Counted from the first letter of the stretch, positions 34,398 to 43,386 are shown. The stretch: 64,000 bases of DNA from Actinacidiphila oryziradicis (GCF_005047355.1 NZ_SUMC01000008.1:207612-271611); one strand, 5' to 3'. Numbers and translations are program-made. The notes: generated by a model not told the origin, from the letters alone.

Positions 34398-35525
34398 GTG
34401 AGCGTGAAGAGCACTACCGCGCGGAAGACCCCCCGCGGTGGAGCGAAGCGCCGTGGGGGCGAGCCCGAACTCGTGCAGCTACTGACCCCCGAGGGCGAGC
34501 GCGTCCAGCACAGTGAGTACTCCATCGACCTGACGCCGGAAGAGCTGCGGGGCCTGTACCGGGACATGGTGCTGACCCGCCGCTTCGACGCCGAGGCGAC
34601 CTCGCTGCAACGGCAGGGTGAGCTGGGCCTGTGGGCCTCGCTGCTCGGCCAGGAGGCCGCTCAGATCGGTTCAGGGCGGGCGACACGCCCGGACGACTAC
34701 GTTTTCCCGACCTATCGCGAGCACGGCGTCGCCTGGTGCCGCGGTGTGGACCCGCTGAACCTGCTCGGCATGTTCCGCGGAGTCAACCACGGCGGCTGGG
34801 ATCCCAACGAGAACAACTTCCACCTCTACACCATCGTGATCGGCTCCCAGACCCTGCACGCCACCGGCTACGCGATGGGCATCGCCAAGGACGGCGCGGA
34901 CAGCGCGGTGATCGCCTACTTCGGCGACGGCGCCTCGAGCCAGGGCGATGTGGCGGAAGCTTTCACCTTCGCGGCGGTCTACAACGCCCCGGTGGTGTTC
35001 TTCTGCCAGAACAACCAGTGGGCGATCTCCGAGCCCACCGAGCGGCAGACCCGGGTACCGCTCTACCAGCGCGCCGCCGGTTACGGCTTCCCCGGCGTAC
35101 GGGTCGATGGAAACGACGTCCTCGCCGTTCTCGCCGTCACCAAGGCCGCCCTGGAGCGGGCCCGTACCGGCCAGGGCCCGACGCTGGTCGAGGCCTTCAC
35201 CTACCGTATGGGCGCCCACACCACCTCCGACGACCCGACCCGCTACCGGCTGGACGCGGAACGCGAGCAGTGGGCGAAGAAGGACCCGATCCTGCGGCTC
35301 AAGGCCCACCTGGACCGGGAGGAGATCGCCGACGAGGCGTACTACGCTGCGATCGAGACCGAGAGTGACGTCCTCGGCAAACGGGTCCGCGAGGGTGTTC
35401 GCACCATGCCCGACCCCCCCACCATGGCGATCTTCGAGCATGTCTACGCCGACGGCCACTCGCTCGTGGACGAGGAGCGCGCCCAGTTCGCCGAATACCT
35501 CGCGTCGTTCGAGGAGGGTCACTGA
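34398..35525 (+). CDS. bkdA: Branched-chain 2-oxoacid dehydrogenase E1 alpha subunit (copy 2)
   Basis: A 375-residue E1 alpha with a basic N-terminal leader (SVKSTTARKTPRGGAKRRGG) not found in copy 1. The TPP motif is GDGASSQGDVAEAFTFAAV to CQNN, with SLLGQEAAQIGSG upstream and TYRMGAHTTSDDPTRYRLDAE downstream. It decarboxylates branched-chain 2-oxoacids with its beta partner, 1 bp downstream. GTG 34398 follows GGAGGAG. Sequence identity with copy 1 is clearly partial, so this is an old paralogue rather than a recent duplicate. Confidence 0.92.
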   Translation: MSVKSTTARKTPRGGAKRRGGEPELVQLLTPEGERVQHSEYSIDLTPEELRGLYRDMVLTRRFDAEATSLQRQGELGLWASLLGQEAAQIGSGRATRPDDYVFPTYREHGVAWCRGVDPLNLLGMFRGVNHGGWDPNENNFHLYTIVIGSQTLHATGYAMGIAKDGADSAVIAYFGDGASSQGDVAEAFTFAAVYNAPVVFFCQNNQWAISEPTERQTRVPLYQRAAGYGFPGVRVDGNDVLAVLAVTKAALERARTGQGPTLVEAFTYRMGAHTTSDDPTRYRLDAEREQWAKKDPILRLKAHLDREEIADEAYYAAIETESDVLGKRVREGVRTMPDPPTMAIFEHVYADGHSLVDEERAQFAEYLASFEEGH

Positions 35526-35526
35526 C

Positions 35527-36516
35527 ATGGCGGACACCACCATCACCACCATGACGATCGCCAAGGCGCTCAACGAGGCGCTGCGCAAGACGTTGGAAGC
35601 CGACCCCAAAGTCATTCTCATGGGTGAGGACATCGGAAAACTCGGGGGTGTCTTCCGCATCACCGACGGTCTGCAGAAGGATTTCGGCGAGGAAAGGGTC
35701 ATCGACACCCCGCTCGCCGAGTCCGGCATCGTCGGTACGGCCATCGGGCTCGCCCTGCGCGGCTACCGGCCCGTCGTGGAGATCCAGTTCGACGGTTTTG
35801 TCTTCCCGGCGTACGACCAGATCGTCACCCAGCTCGCCAAGATGCACGCCAGGGCGCTCGGCAAGATCAAACTCCCGGTCGTCATCCGGATTCCCTACGC
35901 GGGCGGCATCGGCGCCGTCGAGCACCACAGCGAGTCCCCCGAGGCGCTCTTCGCGCACATCGCCGGACTCAAGGTGGTCTCCCCCGCCAACCCCCAGGAC
36001 GCCTACTGGATGCTCCAACAGGCCATCCACAGTGACGATCCGGTCATCTTCTTCGAGCCCAAGCGCCGCTACTGGGACAAGGGCCAGGTGGACACCGAAG
36101 CCATCCCGGCGCCGCTCCACCAGGCCCGTACCGCCCGCCAGGGCACCGACCTCACCCTGGCCGCGTACGGCCCCATGGTGAAGGTCTGCCTGGAGGCCGC
36201 CGCAGCGGCCGAGGAGGAGGGCCGTAGCCTTGAAGTAGTGGATCTGCGGTCCCTGTCGCCCTTGGACTTCGACACCCTCCAGGCGTCGGTCGAGAAGACC
36301 GGCCGCCTGGTGGTCGTGCATGAAGCCCCGGTCTTCCTGGGGACCGGGGCGGAGATCGCGGCCCGTATCACCGAGCGCTGCTTCTACCACCTCCAGGCCC
36401 CGGTGCTCCGGGTCGGCGGCTTCCATGCCCCGTACCCGCCGGCCCGGCTGGAGGAGGAGTACCTGCCCGGACTGGACCGCGTACTCGATGCCGTCGACCG
36501 CGCGCTGGCGTACTGA
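35527..36516 (+). CDS. bkdB: Branched-chain 2-oxoacid dehydrogenase E1 beta subunit (copy 2)
   Basis: A 329-residue E1 beta. MGEDIGKLGGVFRITDGLQKDFG, DTPLAESGIVGTAIGLALRGYRPVVEIQF, RIPYAGGIGAVEHHSESPEALFAHIAGLKVVSPA and the transketolase C-terminal DLRSLSPLDFDTLQASVEKTGRLVVVHEA match the family end to end. ATG 35527 starts one base after the E1 alpha stop and is presumably coupled to it. Unlike copy 1, the operon here is uninterrupted. Confidence 0.93.
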   Translation: MADTTITTMTIAKALNEALRKTLEADPKVILMGEDIGKLGGVFRITDGLQKDFGEERVIDTPLAESGIVGTAIGLALRGYRPVVEIQFDGFVFPAYDQIVTQLAKMHARALGKIKLPVVIRIPYAGGIGAVEHHSESPEALFAHIAGLKVVSPANPQDAYWMLQQAIHSDDPVIFFEPKRRYWDKGQVDTEAIPAPLHQARTARQGTDLTLAAYGPMVKVCLEAAAAAEEEGRSLEVVDLRSLSPLDFDTLQASVEKTGRLVVVHEAPVFLGTGAEIAARITERCFYHLQAPVLRVGGFHAPYPPARLEEEYLPGLDRVLDAVDRALAY

Positions 36517-36530
36517 GAGGCGAGGAGAGC

Positions 36531-38006
36531 GTGACTGTGACAGAGATTGCGCAGCGCTTCCGAGAGTTCAAGATGCCCGATGTGGGCGAGGGACTCACCG
36601 AGGCCGAGATCCTCAAGTGGTACGTGAAGCCGGGTGACTCCGTCACGGACGGCCAGGTGGTGTGCGAGGTCGAGACCGCCAAGGCCGCCGTCGAGCTGCC
36701 GATCCCGTATGACGGGGTCGTCCACGAAATCCGTTTCCCCGAGGGCGACGCGGTCGATGTCGGGACGGTGATCATCTCCGTCGACACGGGCGCTTCCGGG
36801 GCGCAGGATTCCGGGGACGCCGGGGCCGGGACAGGCGCTTCCGCCCCGGGCTCCGGGGCGGAGGCCGGGCCCGAGCCTGATGCGGCGCAGAAGCGTCAGC
36901 CTGTGCTGGTCGGCTACGGCGTCGCGGCCTCCTCGACGAAGCGCCGCCCGCGCAAGCCGCCCGCGGTACCGGGCCGTCCGGTGTCCTCTGCCGGGACGCC
37001 GGTGCCGGTCCACCCGGTCGCCGCCGCGCTCCAGGGCGAGCCCAATGGCCAGGGCCGCGGCGCGCCTGCCCTCGGCGCGGCGCGGACCGGGGTCCCGGCG
37101 ACGCCGCTGGCGAAGCCGCCGGTGCGCAAGCTGGCCAAGGAGCTGGGCATCGACCTCGCCGCGATCGTGCCGACCGGTGCCGGAGGCGTCGTCACCCGCG
37201 AGGATGTGCAGGCCGCCGCGTCGGCCCCGGCTCCGGTACAGGCGGTTCCGGCGCAGGCCCCGGCCACGGGCCCGGCCCTGGCCCCGCATGCTCCGGCGGA
37301 GGCGAGCCGTGAGACCCGGGTGCCCGTCAAGGGCGTTCGCAAGGCCATCGCCGCCGCGATGGTGGCCAGTGCGTTCACGGCACCACATGTCACGGAATTC
37401 GTCACCTTCGACATCACGCGCACGATGCGGCTCGTCGCGGAGCTGAAGCAGGACAGAGCCTTCGAGGGACTCAAAGTCAGCCCGTTGCTGCTGGTCGCCA
37501 AGGCGCTGCTGGTCGCTATCCGCCGCAATCCCGAGGTCAACGCGGCCTGGGACGAGGCCAACCAGGAAATCGTGCACAAGGGTTACGTCAACCTGGGCAT
37601 CGCGGCCGCGACCCCGCGCGGCCTGATCGTCCCCAACATCAAGGACGCCCAGGCCAAGACCCTGCCCGAGCTGGCCGCCGCGCTCTCCGACCTGATCGGC
37701 ACCGCCCGCGAGGGCCGCACGGCCCCCGCCGACATGCAGGGAGGCACCGTCACCATCACCAACGTCGGCGTCTTCGGTATCGACACCGGCACGCCGATCC
37801 TCAACCCCGGGGAGTCCGCGATCCTCGCCTTCGGCGCGGTCAAGGAGCTGCCCTGGGTCCACAAGGGGAAGGTGAAGCCGCGTCAAGTGACGACGCTGGC
37901 ACTCTCCTTCGACCACCGGCTGGTCGACGGCGAGCTCGGGTCCAGAGTGTTGGGGGATGTCGCCGCTGTTCTGGAGTACCCCAAGCGGCTCCTTACGTGG
38001 GCGTGA
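36531..38006 (+). CDS. bkdC: Branched-chain 2-oxoacid dehydrogenase E2 acyltransferase (copy 2)
   Basis: A 491-residue E2. The lipoyl domain is at 10-85 with the modified Lys in VETAKAAVE, the subunit-binding domain at about 192-228 (TPLAKPPVRKLAKELGIDLAAIVPTGAGGVVTREDVQAA), and the catalytic domain from about 260 with SFDHRLVDGELGSRVL. Linkers are Ala/Pro-rich but shorter than in copy 1. GTG 36531 follows GAGGAGAGC, 14 bp after bkdB. The last residues run into a terminator region. No dihydrolipoamide dehydrogenase gene accompanies either operon. Confidence 0.92.
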   Translation: MTVTEIAQRFREFKMPDVGEGLTEAEILKWYVKPGDSVTDGQVVCEVETAKAAVELPIPYDGVVHEIRFPEGDAVDVGTVIISVDTGASGAQDSGDAGAGTGASAPGSGAEAGPEPDAAQKRQPVLVGYGVAASSTKRRPRKPPAVPGRPVSSAGTPVPVHPVAAALQGEPNGQGRGAPALGAARTGVPATPLAKPPVRKLAKELGIDLAAIVPTGAGGVVTREDVQAAASAPAPVQAVPAQAPATGPALAPHAPAEASRETRVPVKGVRKAIAAAMVASAFTAPHVTEFVTFDITRTMRLVAELKQDRAFEGLKVSPLLLVAKALLVAIRRNPEVNAAWDEANQEIVHKGYVNLGIAAATPRGLIVPNIKDAQAKTLPELAAALSDLIGTAREGRTAPADMQGGTVTITNVGVFGIDTGTPILNPGESAILAFGAVKELPWVHKGKVKPRQVTTLALSFDHRLVDGELGSRVLGDVAAVLEYPKRLLTWA

Positions 38007-38126
38007 GCGCGTAGCCCCTGCGGGGCGGCGGGTCGGGGCGCCTGCGGCGGCTTCTCTCCCCTGACCCGCCCCAACACCCTGGCGGGCGTGGCGGGATCCC
38101 CAGTCCCCAAACGCCGGACGGGCTGG
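38007..38126 (+). terminator. Terminator region with REP-like motif after bkd copy 2
   Basis: GGCGGGTC near 38026 can pair with GACCCGCC near 38078. At 38109-38126 follows AAACGCCGGACGGGCTGG, a short sequence recurring between Streptomyces genes; a related AAACGCCGGACGGGC occurs at 48614 in this window. Confidence 0.5.
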
Positions 38127-38210
38127 TTTTCCGGGCGCTCGGGGCGTCGCTTGTCCGTGCGGCCGTCCGTATCGCGGACGGCCGTTACGTACGCATGCGT
38201 GATGTATCTA

Positions 38211-38224
38211 TGATGTGCGCATCA
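38211..38224. promoter_or_regulatory. Palindrome overlapping the GntR start codon
   Basis: TGATGTGCGCATCA has 5-bp arms around a 4-bp centre, and its last base is the A of the GntR start ATG. A second TGATGT lies at 38200. This fits autoregulation by the GntR protein and a leaderless message. Confidence 0.5.
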
Positions 38225-38886
38225 TGGATTCCGCCGGTGCCGTCACAGTCGCCAAGCCGCTGCCCGCCGCCGAGCGGGTCTATACCCACGTCAAGGAAGC
38301 CGTCCTCGACCGCCGCTACGAGGGCGGCACCCTGCTCAACGAGGGCGAGCTCGCCGAGGCCGTCGGAGTCTCCCGTACCCCCGTACGGGAGGCGCTGCTC
38401 CGGCTGGAGGCGGAAGGCCTGCTGAAGCTCTACCCGAAGAAGGGCGCGCTGGTGCTGCCCGTCTCCGCGCAGGAGATCGCGGATGTCGTCGAGACCAGGC
38501 TGCTGGTCGAGTTGCACGCCGTCAACAAGGTGGTGCCCGCCCCGGCGCGGCTGATCGCGCGCCTGGAGGAGCTGCTGGAGGAGCAGCGCGGACACCAGGC
38601 CGCCGGAGACCTGGCCGCCTTCGCGCAGGCGGACCGCTCCTTCCACGCCGAGATCGTCCGGGCATCCGGGAACCGCATCCTGGCGCACCTCTACGACCAG
38701 CTGCGGGACCGTCAACTCCGAATGGGCGTGGCGACGATGCACGCCGAGCCCGGCCGGATCGCCAAGAACATCGCGGAGCACACCGAGATCCTTGACGCCC
38801 TGCGCGGCGGTGACGCGCGAAGCGCCTCCGGGCTGGTCGAGCGCCATGTCAGCTGGGTCAAATTCCTGGCCAGGATGGAGTCATGA
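38224..38886 (+). CDS. GntR-family regulator (FCD type)
   Basis: A 220-residue FadR-subfamily regulator. The winged helix is at about 15-80 (AERVYTHVKEAVLDRRYEGGTLLNEGELAEAVGVSRTPVREALLRLEAEGLL), followed by the FCD ligand domain with ADRSFHAEIVRASGNRILAHLYDQLRDRQLRM and the metal-ligand histidines. It responds to an organic acid or amino acid, likely the substrate of the MFS transporter whose gene overlaps by ATGA. ATG 38224 was chosen; GTG 38215 three codons earlier is possible. No ribosome site precedes either. Confidence 0.88.
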   Translation: MDSAGAVTVAKPLPAAERVYTHVKEAVLDRRYEGGTLLNEGELAEAVGVSRTPVREALLRLEAEGLLKLYPKKGALVLPVSAQEIADVVETRLLVELHAVNKVVPAPARLIARLEELLEEQRGHQAAGDLAAFAQADRSFHAEIVRASGNRILAHLYDQLRDRQLRMGVATMHAEPGRIAKNIAEHTEILDALRGGDARSASGLVERHVSWVKFLARMES

Positions 38887-40193
38887 GCCTTGCCTCGCGT
38901 CCGGTGCTGAGCCACGAACCACCTGGCGGCCGGCAGGCCGTCGCCGTGTGGTCCATCGGCACCCTCGTCTACACAGTCGCGGTCGTGCACCGCACCAGCC
39001 TCGGCGTGGCCGGTATCGACGCCGCCGCCCGCTTCCATATAGGTGCGTCCGCGCTCTCGACCTTCTCCATACTCCAGCTCCTTGTGTACGCGTCCATGCA
39101 GATACCCGTCGGCCTGATGGTCGACCGGCTCGGCACCAAGCGGGTGCTGACCATCGGCACCGTGCTGTTCACCGCCGGTCAGGTCGGCTTCGCGCTCTCC
39201 CACTCGTACGGGGTGGCGCTGGCAGCCCGGGCGGTGCTCGGCTGCGGTGACGCGATGACGTTCGTGAGTGTGCTGCGCCTCGGCTCGCGCTGGTTCCCGG
39301 CCCGCCGGGGGCCGGTGATCGCGCAGGCGGCGGCGCTCTTCGGGGTGGCGGGCAACCTGATGAGTACGGTGCTGCTGTCCCGGCTGCTGCACTCCGCCGG
39401 CTGGACGCCGACGTTCCTCGGCACAGGCCTGGGCGGCGCGCTCGTCCTCGTACTCGTCCTGCTCTTCATGAAGGACCATCCCGACGGCTTCGAGCCGGCC
39501 CCTGCCGAACACCCCCGGTCCGGCTATGTGAAGCGGCAGATCGTGGCGGCCTGGCGCGAGCCGGGCACAAGACTGGGGCTGTGGACGCACTTCACGACGC
39601 AGTTCTCCTGCACGGTCTTCCTGCTGCTGTGGGGGCTGCCGTATCTCGTCGAGGGCCAGGGGCTGTCCCGGGAGGCGGCGGGCACCATGCTCACCGTCGT
39701 CGTCCTCGCCAACATGGTCTTCGGCATGCTGTTCGGCCAGATCATCGGCCGCCACCACGGGGCGCGCATGCCGCTCACGCTCGGCGTCATCGGTTGTACC
39801 GCCGTCAGCTGGGCCGTCGTCCTCGGCTGGCCCGGCGAGCACGCGCCGCTGTGGCTGCTGGGTGCCCTGTGCGTCGTGCTCGGCGCCTCCGGCCCGGCCT
39901 CGATGATCGGCTTCGACTTCGCCCGCCCGGCGAATCCGCCCGAGCGGCTCGGCACGGCCTCGGGCATCGTCAATATCGGCGGCTTCACCGCCTCCATGAT
40001 CACGCTGTTCATGATCGGTGTGCTGCTCGACGCCACCGGGGGCAACTACCGCGTCGCCTGGTGCACGATTTTCGTCCTCCAGGCCTTCGGTACGGTGCAG
40101 ATCCTCCGACTGCGCAGGCGCGCGGCGCGGCTGGAGCGCGAGCGCATCGCGGTCAGCCGCGTGGAGAGCGTGCACGTGCCGGCGAAGGCGTAA
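38883..40193 (+). CDS. MFS transporter
   Basis: A 436-residue major facilitator with about 12 membrane helices. The loop after helix 2 reads GLMVDRLGTKRVL, the MFS motif A (GxxxDRxGxK), and SRWFPARRGPVIAQAAALFGVAGN resembles the anion/nitrate or sugar-acid branch. The start codon overlaps the GntR stop, so the regulator and transporter are co-expressed and GntR probably controls uptake. Substrate unknown. Confidence 0.88.
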   Translation: MSLASRPVLSHEPPGGRQAVAVWSIGTLVYTVAVVHRTSLGVAGIDAAARFHIGASALSTFSILQLLVYASMQIPVGLMVDRLGTKRVLTIGTVLFTAGQVGFALSHSYGVALAARAVLGCGDAMTFVSVLRLGSRWFPARRGPVIAQAAALFGVAGNLMSTVLLSRLLHSAGWTPTFLGTGLGGALVLVLVLLFMKDHPDGFEPAPAEHPRSGYVKRQIVAAWREPGTRLGLWTHFTTQFSCTVFLLLWGLPYLVEGQGLSREAAGTMLTVVVLANMVFGMLFGQIIGRHHGARMPLTLGVIGCTAVSWAVVLGWPGEHAPLWLLGALCVVLGASGPASMIGFDFARPANPPERLGTASGIVNIGGFTASMITLFMIGVLLDATGGNYRVAWCTIFVLQAFGTVQILRLRRRAARLERERIAVSRVESVHVPAKA

Positions 40194-40241
40194 GCCGGTC
40201 CGGACGGGCCCGATCTGTCAAGCCCGTCCGGTAGGGCCGCT

Positions 40242-41066
40242 CTACTGCGTCACAGCTATATGGGCCAGGATCGCTTCGGCCAGCGCTTCGTCGCCCTCGA
40301 TCTTCACCCGGTCCGCGACCGCGAACGGCTTCACCCGGCCGCAGGTGAGCCGCACAAACGTCTCCCAGTCCAGGGTGAAGGTGACCGCCGGGCCCAGCGA
40401 GACACTGCCGTCGACGGTGCCGCGCCCCTCCTGGTCGACCCGGACCGTACGCATGAATTCCAGCGGCCCGTGCACATCGAAGACCACGGCCGAACCCGGC
40501 TTCGATCCCGCGTCCTTGGCCACCACCTTCGGCAGCAGCCGCAACAGATAGTCGCGGGCGTAAACCGCCGCGGGCGAGTCGAGGTTCCCCGGCTTGTTGA
40601 GCGCCCGGCGCAGATCCTGTTCGTGGACCCATACGTCGAAGGTGCGCGTCCACAGCAGCTCCTCCAGCGTCATCTCCTGGCCCACCGGGCCGCGCAGCCT
40701 GTGCTGCGGATCGCGTGCCTCGTTGCGCAGCTGCCGGGACCGGCGAATGATCGTGTATTCCAGCTCGGAGGTCATCTCCGGCGCGGTGTGGTGCCGCCGG
40801 GTGTCCACCGGCACCTCGGTGTAGCGGGCGAACTCACTGGTTATGTGTCGTAGGTCGCTCGGGAGGGAGTGAATGGGGCGCGGGTCGCCGAGCATTTCGC
40901 ACTCGAAGCCGATGATGTGCGAGACCACGTCACGCACCGACCAGTACGGGCATTCGGTCGGCCGGTTCCACTCTCCCTCGGGGAGCGGGCCGACCAAGTC
41001 GTTCACGGATTCAATGGAGTGGGTCCAGGCGTCGATGTACGGCTGGAGCTGGTTATGGACGGTCAC
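40242..41066 (-). CDS. Maleylpyruvate isomerase-like (DinB/MDMPI) mycothiol-type enzyme
   Basis: A 274-residue protein of the mycothiol-dependent maleylpyruvate isomerase-like family. The N-terminal DinB-type helical bundle has SIESVNDLVGPLPEGEWNRPTECPYWSVRDVVSHIIGFE and WTRTFDVWVHEQDLRRAL, whose three histidines would bind a divalent metal. The C-terminal domain (about 185-274) is SCP2-like (VTFTLDWETFVRLTCGR). These are probably thiol-transferases using mycothiol; substrate unknown. GTG 41066 has GAGGGG upstream. It is divergent from the nitrilase-type gene. Confidence 0.82.
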   Translation of the reverse strand: MTVHNQLQPYIDAWTHSIESVNDLVGPLPEGEWNRPTECPYWSVRDVVSHIIGFECEMLGDPRPIHSLPSDLRHITSEFARYTEVPVDTRRHHTAPEMTSELEYTIIRRSRQLRNEARDPQHRLRGPVGQEMTLEELLWTRTFDVWVHEQDLRRALNKPGNLDSPAAVYARDYLLRLLPKVVAKDAGSKPGSAVVFDVHGPLEFMRTVRVDQEGRGTVDGSVSLGPAVTFTLDWETFVRLTCGRVKPFAVADRVKIEGDEALAEAILAHIAVTQ

Positions 41067-41185
41067 GGGACCCCTCGACGGTCTGGTCGCGGTCGTAGTG
41101 GTGTGCGCCTAAATTACGCTGCGCAGTGACACCACGGGAGTGGTTTCGTGTGACGATCGTAGGCCCGTAAAGACGTCCCGAACTC

Positions 41186-42019
41186 ATGGGCGGTGGTACC
41201 GTGCGCGTTTCCCTGCTTCAGATCGCCGTAAATAACAACGAAACGGTTGAATCCCGACGTGTTCGAGTCGCCGCGCTCGTATCCGCGCAGGCCGGGGCCG
41301 ACCTGGTCGTACTTCCCGAGCTGTGGACCGTGGGCGCCTTCGCCGCCGACCTCTACGACGCCGGCGCGGAGCCGGTGCCGGGCGGCCCCACCGCCGAGGC
41401 CATGTCGGCGGCCGCGCTGGACGCCGGGGTCTGGTTGCACGCCGGGTCGGTCGTCGAGCGCGGGGCCGGCCAGGATGGCCCGCTCTACAACACCTCGCTG
41501 GTCTTCTCCCCCGACGGCGAGCTCCGGCACACCTACCGCAAGATCCACCGCTTCGGCTTCGACCGCGGCGAGGCCGCGCTCATGGCCGCGGGCCATGAGG
41601 TTGTCACCGCGCCCCTGCCCCAGGCCACGCTCGGCCTGGCCACCTGCTACGACCTGCGCTTCCCGGAGCTCTTCCGGCTCCTTGTCGACGCCGGGGCGCA
41701 GCTTCTGGTCATCCCGGCAGGCTGGCCCGCCCGGCGCCGCGAGCACTGGACGCTGCTGGCGCGGGCGCGGGCGGTGGAGTCCCAGGCGTACGTCCTCGCC
41801 TGCGGTACAGCGGGTACGCACGCCGATGTCGAGCTCGCCGGGCACAGCATCGTGATCGACCCCTGGGGCGTGGTCCTGGCAGAGGCAGGCCCCGGGGAGG
41901 AGGTCCTTACGGTGGACCTGGACCCGGCGCTGGTCGGCAAGACCCGCGCCGATTTTCCGGTGCTGCGGGACCGGGTACTCGGGATGCCGACGCCGACCCC
42001 TGCGGCGGGTCCCTCCTAG
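41186..42019 (+). CDS. Carbon-nitrogen hydrolase (nitrilase superfamily)
   Basis: A 277-residue amidase-type hydrolase. The catalytic triad is visible: Glu45 in LVVLPELW, Lys119 in TYRKIHRFGFDRGE, and Cys154 in LGLATCYDLRFPELFR. The pattern RFGFDRGEA and ending CTDD-free core match the omega-amidase/YafV-Nit2-like branch that hydrolyses small amides. ATG 41186 was used; GTG 41201 would start just before VSLLQIAV and also fits. Confidence 0.85.
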   Translation: MGGGTVRVSLLQIAVNNNETVESRRVRVAALVSAQAGADLVVLPELWTVGAFAADLYDAGAEPVPGGPTAEAMSAAALDAGVWLHAGSVVERGAGQDGPLYNTSLVFSPDGELRHTYRKIHRFGFDRGEAALMAAGHEVVTAPLPQATLGLATCYDLRFPELFRLLVDAGAQLLVIPAGWPARRREHWTLLARARAVESQAYVLACGTAGTHADVELAGHSIVIDPWGVVLAEAGPGEEVLTVDLDPALVGKTRADFPVLRDRVLGMPTPTPAAGPS

Positions 42020-42086
42020 CAAACCGCCCTCCCCCGGCCCCCCCAGGCCGTGACCGGCTCCGGGCACCCGCACCGGCGCCTGCCGG

Positions 42087-42171
42087 ATCAACCGCTGAAT
42101 CAACCGCTGAATCAACCGCGCACATATATGCGCGGCCGTGCCTTCCGGGGGGGAGAGAAGGCACGGCCGCG
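42087..42171. terminator. 12-bp repeats and bidirectional terminator
   Basis: ATCAACCGC recurs at 42087, 42099 and 42111 (12-bp period). Next, CGCGGCCGTGCCTT (42131-42144) pairs perfectly with AAGGCACGGCCGCG (42158-42171), a strong 14-bp hairpin between the convergent nitrilase and DUF6458 genes. Confidence 0.8.
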
Positions 42172-42194
42172 CGGCTATTGGGGGGCGCTACCGC

Positions 42195-42416
42195 TTATAC
42201 GTGCGGGTAGTGCCGGGCGCGTTCGTCCATGACTGGCATGGCCTCTACGACGCGCCGCTTCCTGAAGATGCTGATGTACGCGGCCAGGCCGATGATTCCG
42301 ACCGCCATCATGATCAGGCCAACGAGGGTCACGTTGACTCCGGCCAGGTGCCAGTTGACCGCGAAGGTGAGGATTGCTCCCACCGCGATCAAACCGATAC
42401 TGCCTCCGACGCCCAT
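42195..42416 (-). CDS. DUF6458 small membrane protein
   Basis: A 73-residue protein with two membrane helices (SIGLIAVGAILTFAVNW and VTLVGLIMMAVGIIGLAAYISIF) and a basic, polar C-terminal tail. This matches the small actinobacterial DUF6458 family of unknown role. ATG 42416 follows GTGAGG. Monocistronic, bounded by the strong hairpin at 42131. Confidence 0.8.
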   Translation of the reverse strand: MGVGGSIGLIAVGAILTFAVNWHLAGVNVTLVGLIMMAVGIIGLAAYISIFRKRRVVEAMPVMDERARHYPHV

Positions 42417-42517
42417 ACTGTTCGCCTCACTAGGTCTGTTGTGTTGACTGTTCGGGCTCGTAAACCGCGACTACCCGGGCCTGCAACACTCATGCCCCAT
42501 AAGCGGATTGCGGGGCG

Positions 42518-43249
42518 TCAGCTCCCGATCGGACCGACGTAGGTGCCCGGGTGAGTGGCGCCGTCCTGGAGGAGGACGGGGCTCCACGGCCAGGCCAGGC
42601 TGACCGAGGTCGTCTCGTTGGGCGGGGTCACCACGGCCGTGGTGGGGGTCCAGGAGCCCTCCTCGCCCTTCTTGGTGACGAGGAAGGTGATCGTGAACTC
42701 GGTGGTGTCCCCGTTCGCCAGGGTGAAAGAGGTCGTGGACGCCGGCTTCCGGGCCAGCGACCAGGTGGTGGTGGCGCCGCTGCCCTTCAGATCGACGCCG
42801 GGGAAGCCCTTCAGGGTGCAGATGTGGCCGCTCTTGTTCCGCAGGGCGACGGCGGTGGACGTCTGGTCACCGGAGGTCGTGGAGGGAACGGCGTCGCCGC
42901 CTGTGGCGAAGGAGATGGCCAGGTCGGCGGTGTGACACCGGGAGGTGCGGCTGCTTGCGCCGGTGCCCGTGCCGGTACCGGTGCCCGTGCTGCCGGTCGT
43001 GCCGGTGCCGGAACCGGTGCTGCCGGTCGTGCCGGTACCCGTGCCGGTACCCGTGCCGGTGCTGCCGCTCGTGGTGCTGGTACTGCCCGTCGTGCCGGTT
43101 GCGTCCGTGGCCGATGCGGTGGGCGCCGTCGAGGTCGAGGCGGTCGAGTCGGCGCTGCTGTTCGAGCTTCCGCTGCTGCCGCAGGCGGTGAGCCCGAGAG
43201 CGAGAGCGGCAGTGGCGGTGATGGTGGCGGCGGCGTGCAGAGCGCGCAT
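42518..43249 (-). CDS. DUF4232 lipoprotein with Gly-Thr repeat linker
   Basis: A 243-residue lipoprotein. The signal peptide ends with lipobox LTAC, so Cys23 is lipidated. Residues 25-100 are Ser/Thr/Gly-rich with many GT dipeptides, and the C-terminal domain (about 103-243) is DUF4232: RCHTADLAISF, ALRNKSGHICTLKGFPGVDL, SLAWPWSPV. DUF4232 is an extracytoplasmic beta domain of unknown function with conserved cysteines, both present. The linker DNA is a GGTACCGGC-type repeat and may vary in length between strains. ATG 43249 follows CGGGGGAA. Confidence 0.85.
   Translation of the reverse strand: MRALHAAATITATAALALGLTACGSSGSSNSSADSTASTSTAPTASATDATGTTGSTSTTSGSTGTGTGTGTGTTGSTGSGTGTTGSTGTGTGTGTGASSRTSRCHTADLAISFATGGDAVPSTTSGDQTSTAVALRNKSGHICTLKGFPGVDLKGSGATTTWSLARKPASTTSFTLANGDTTEFTITFLVTKKGEEGSWTPTTAVVTPPNETTSVSLAWPWSPVLLQDGATHPGTYVGPIGS
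42958..43110. repeat. Low-complexity Gly-Thr-coding repeat
   Basis: This part of the lipoprotein gene is built from CCGGTRCC/CCGTGC units encoding alternating Gly-Thr and Gly-Ser. Repeat DNA of this kind slips easily; copy number may differ between isolates. Confidence 0.6.
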
Positions 43250-43386
43250 GGTGTTCCCCCGTTGAGTGGTTGAGCGGTGCTGGCGTGATCACCAGTATCC
43301 GGGGAGATTCTTCACAGCCCTGTGACAGGAAGATCCTGACCTGTCGACAGAATGTTCGCCCGGGTCGACCGTGCAGGCCGGGGCGG

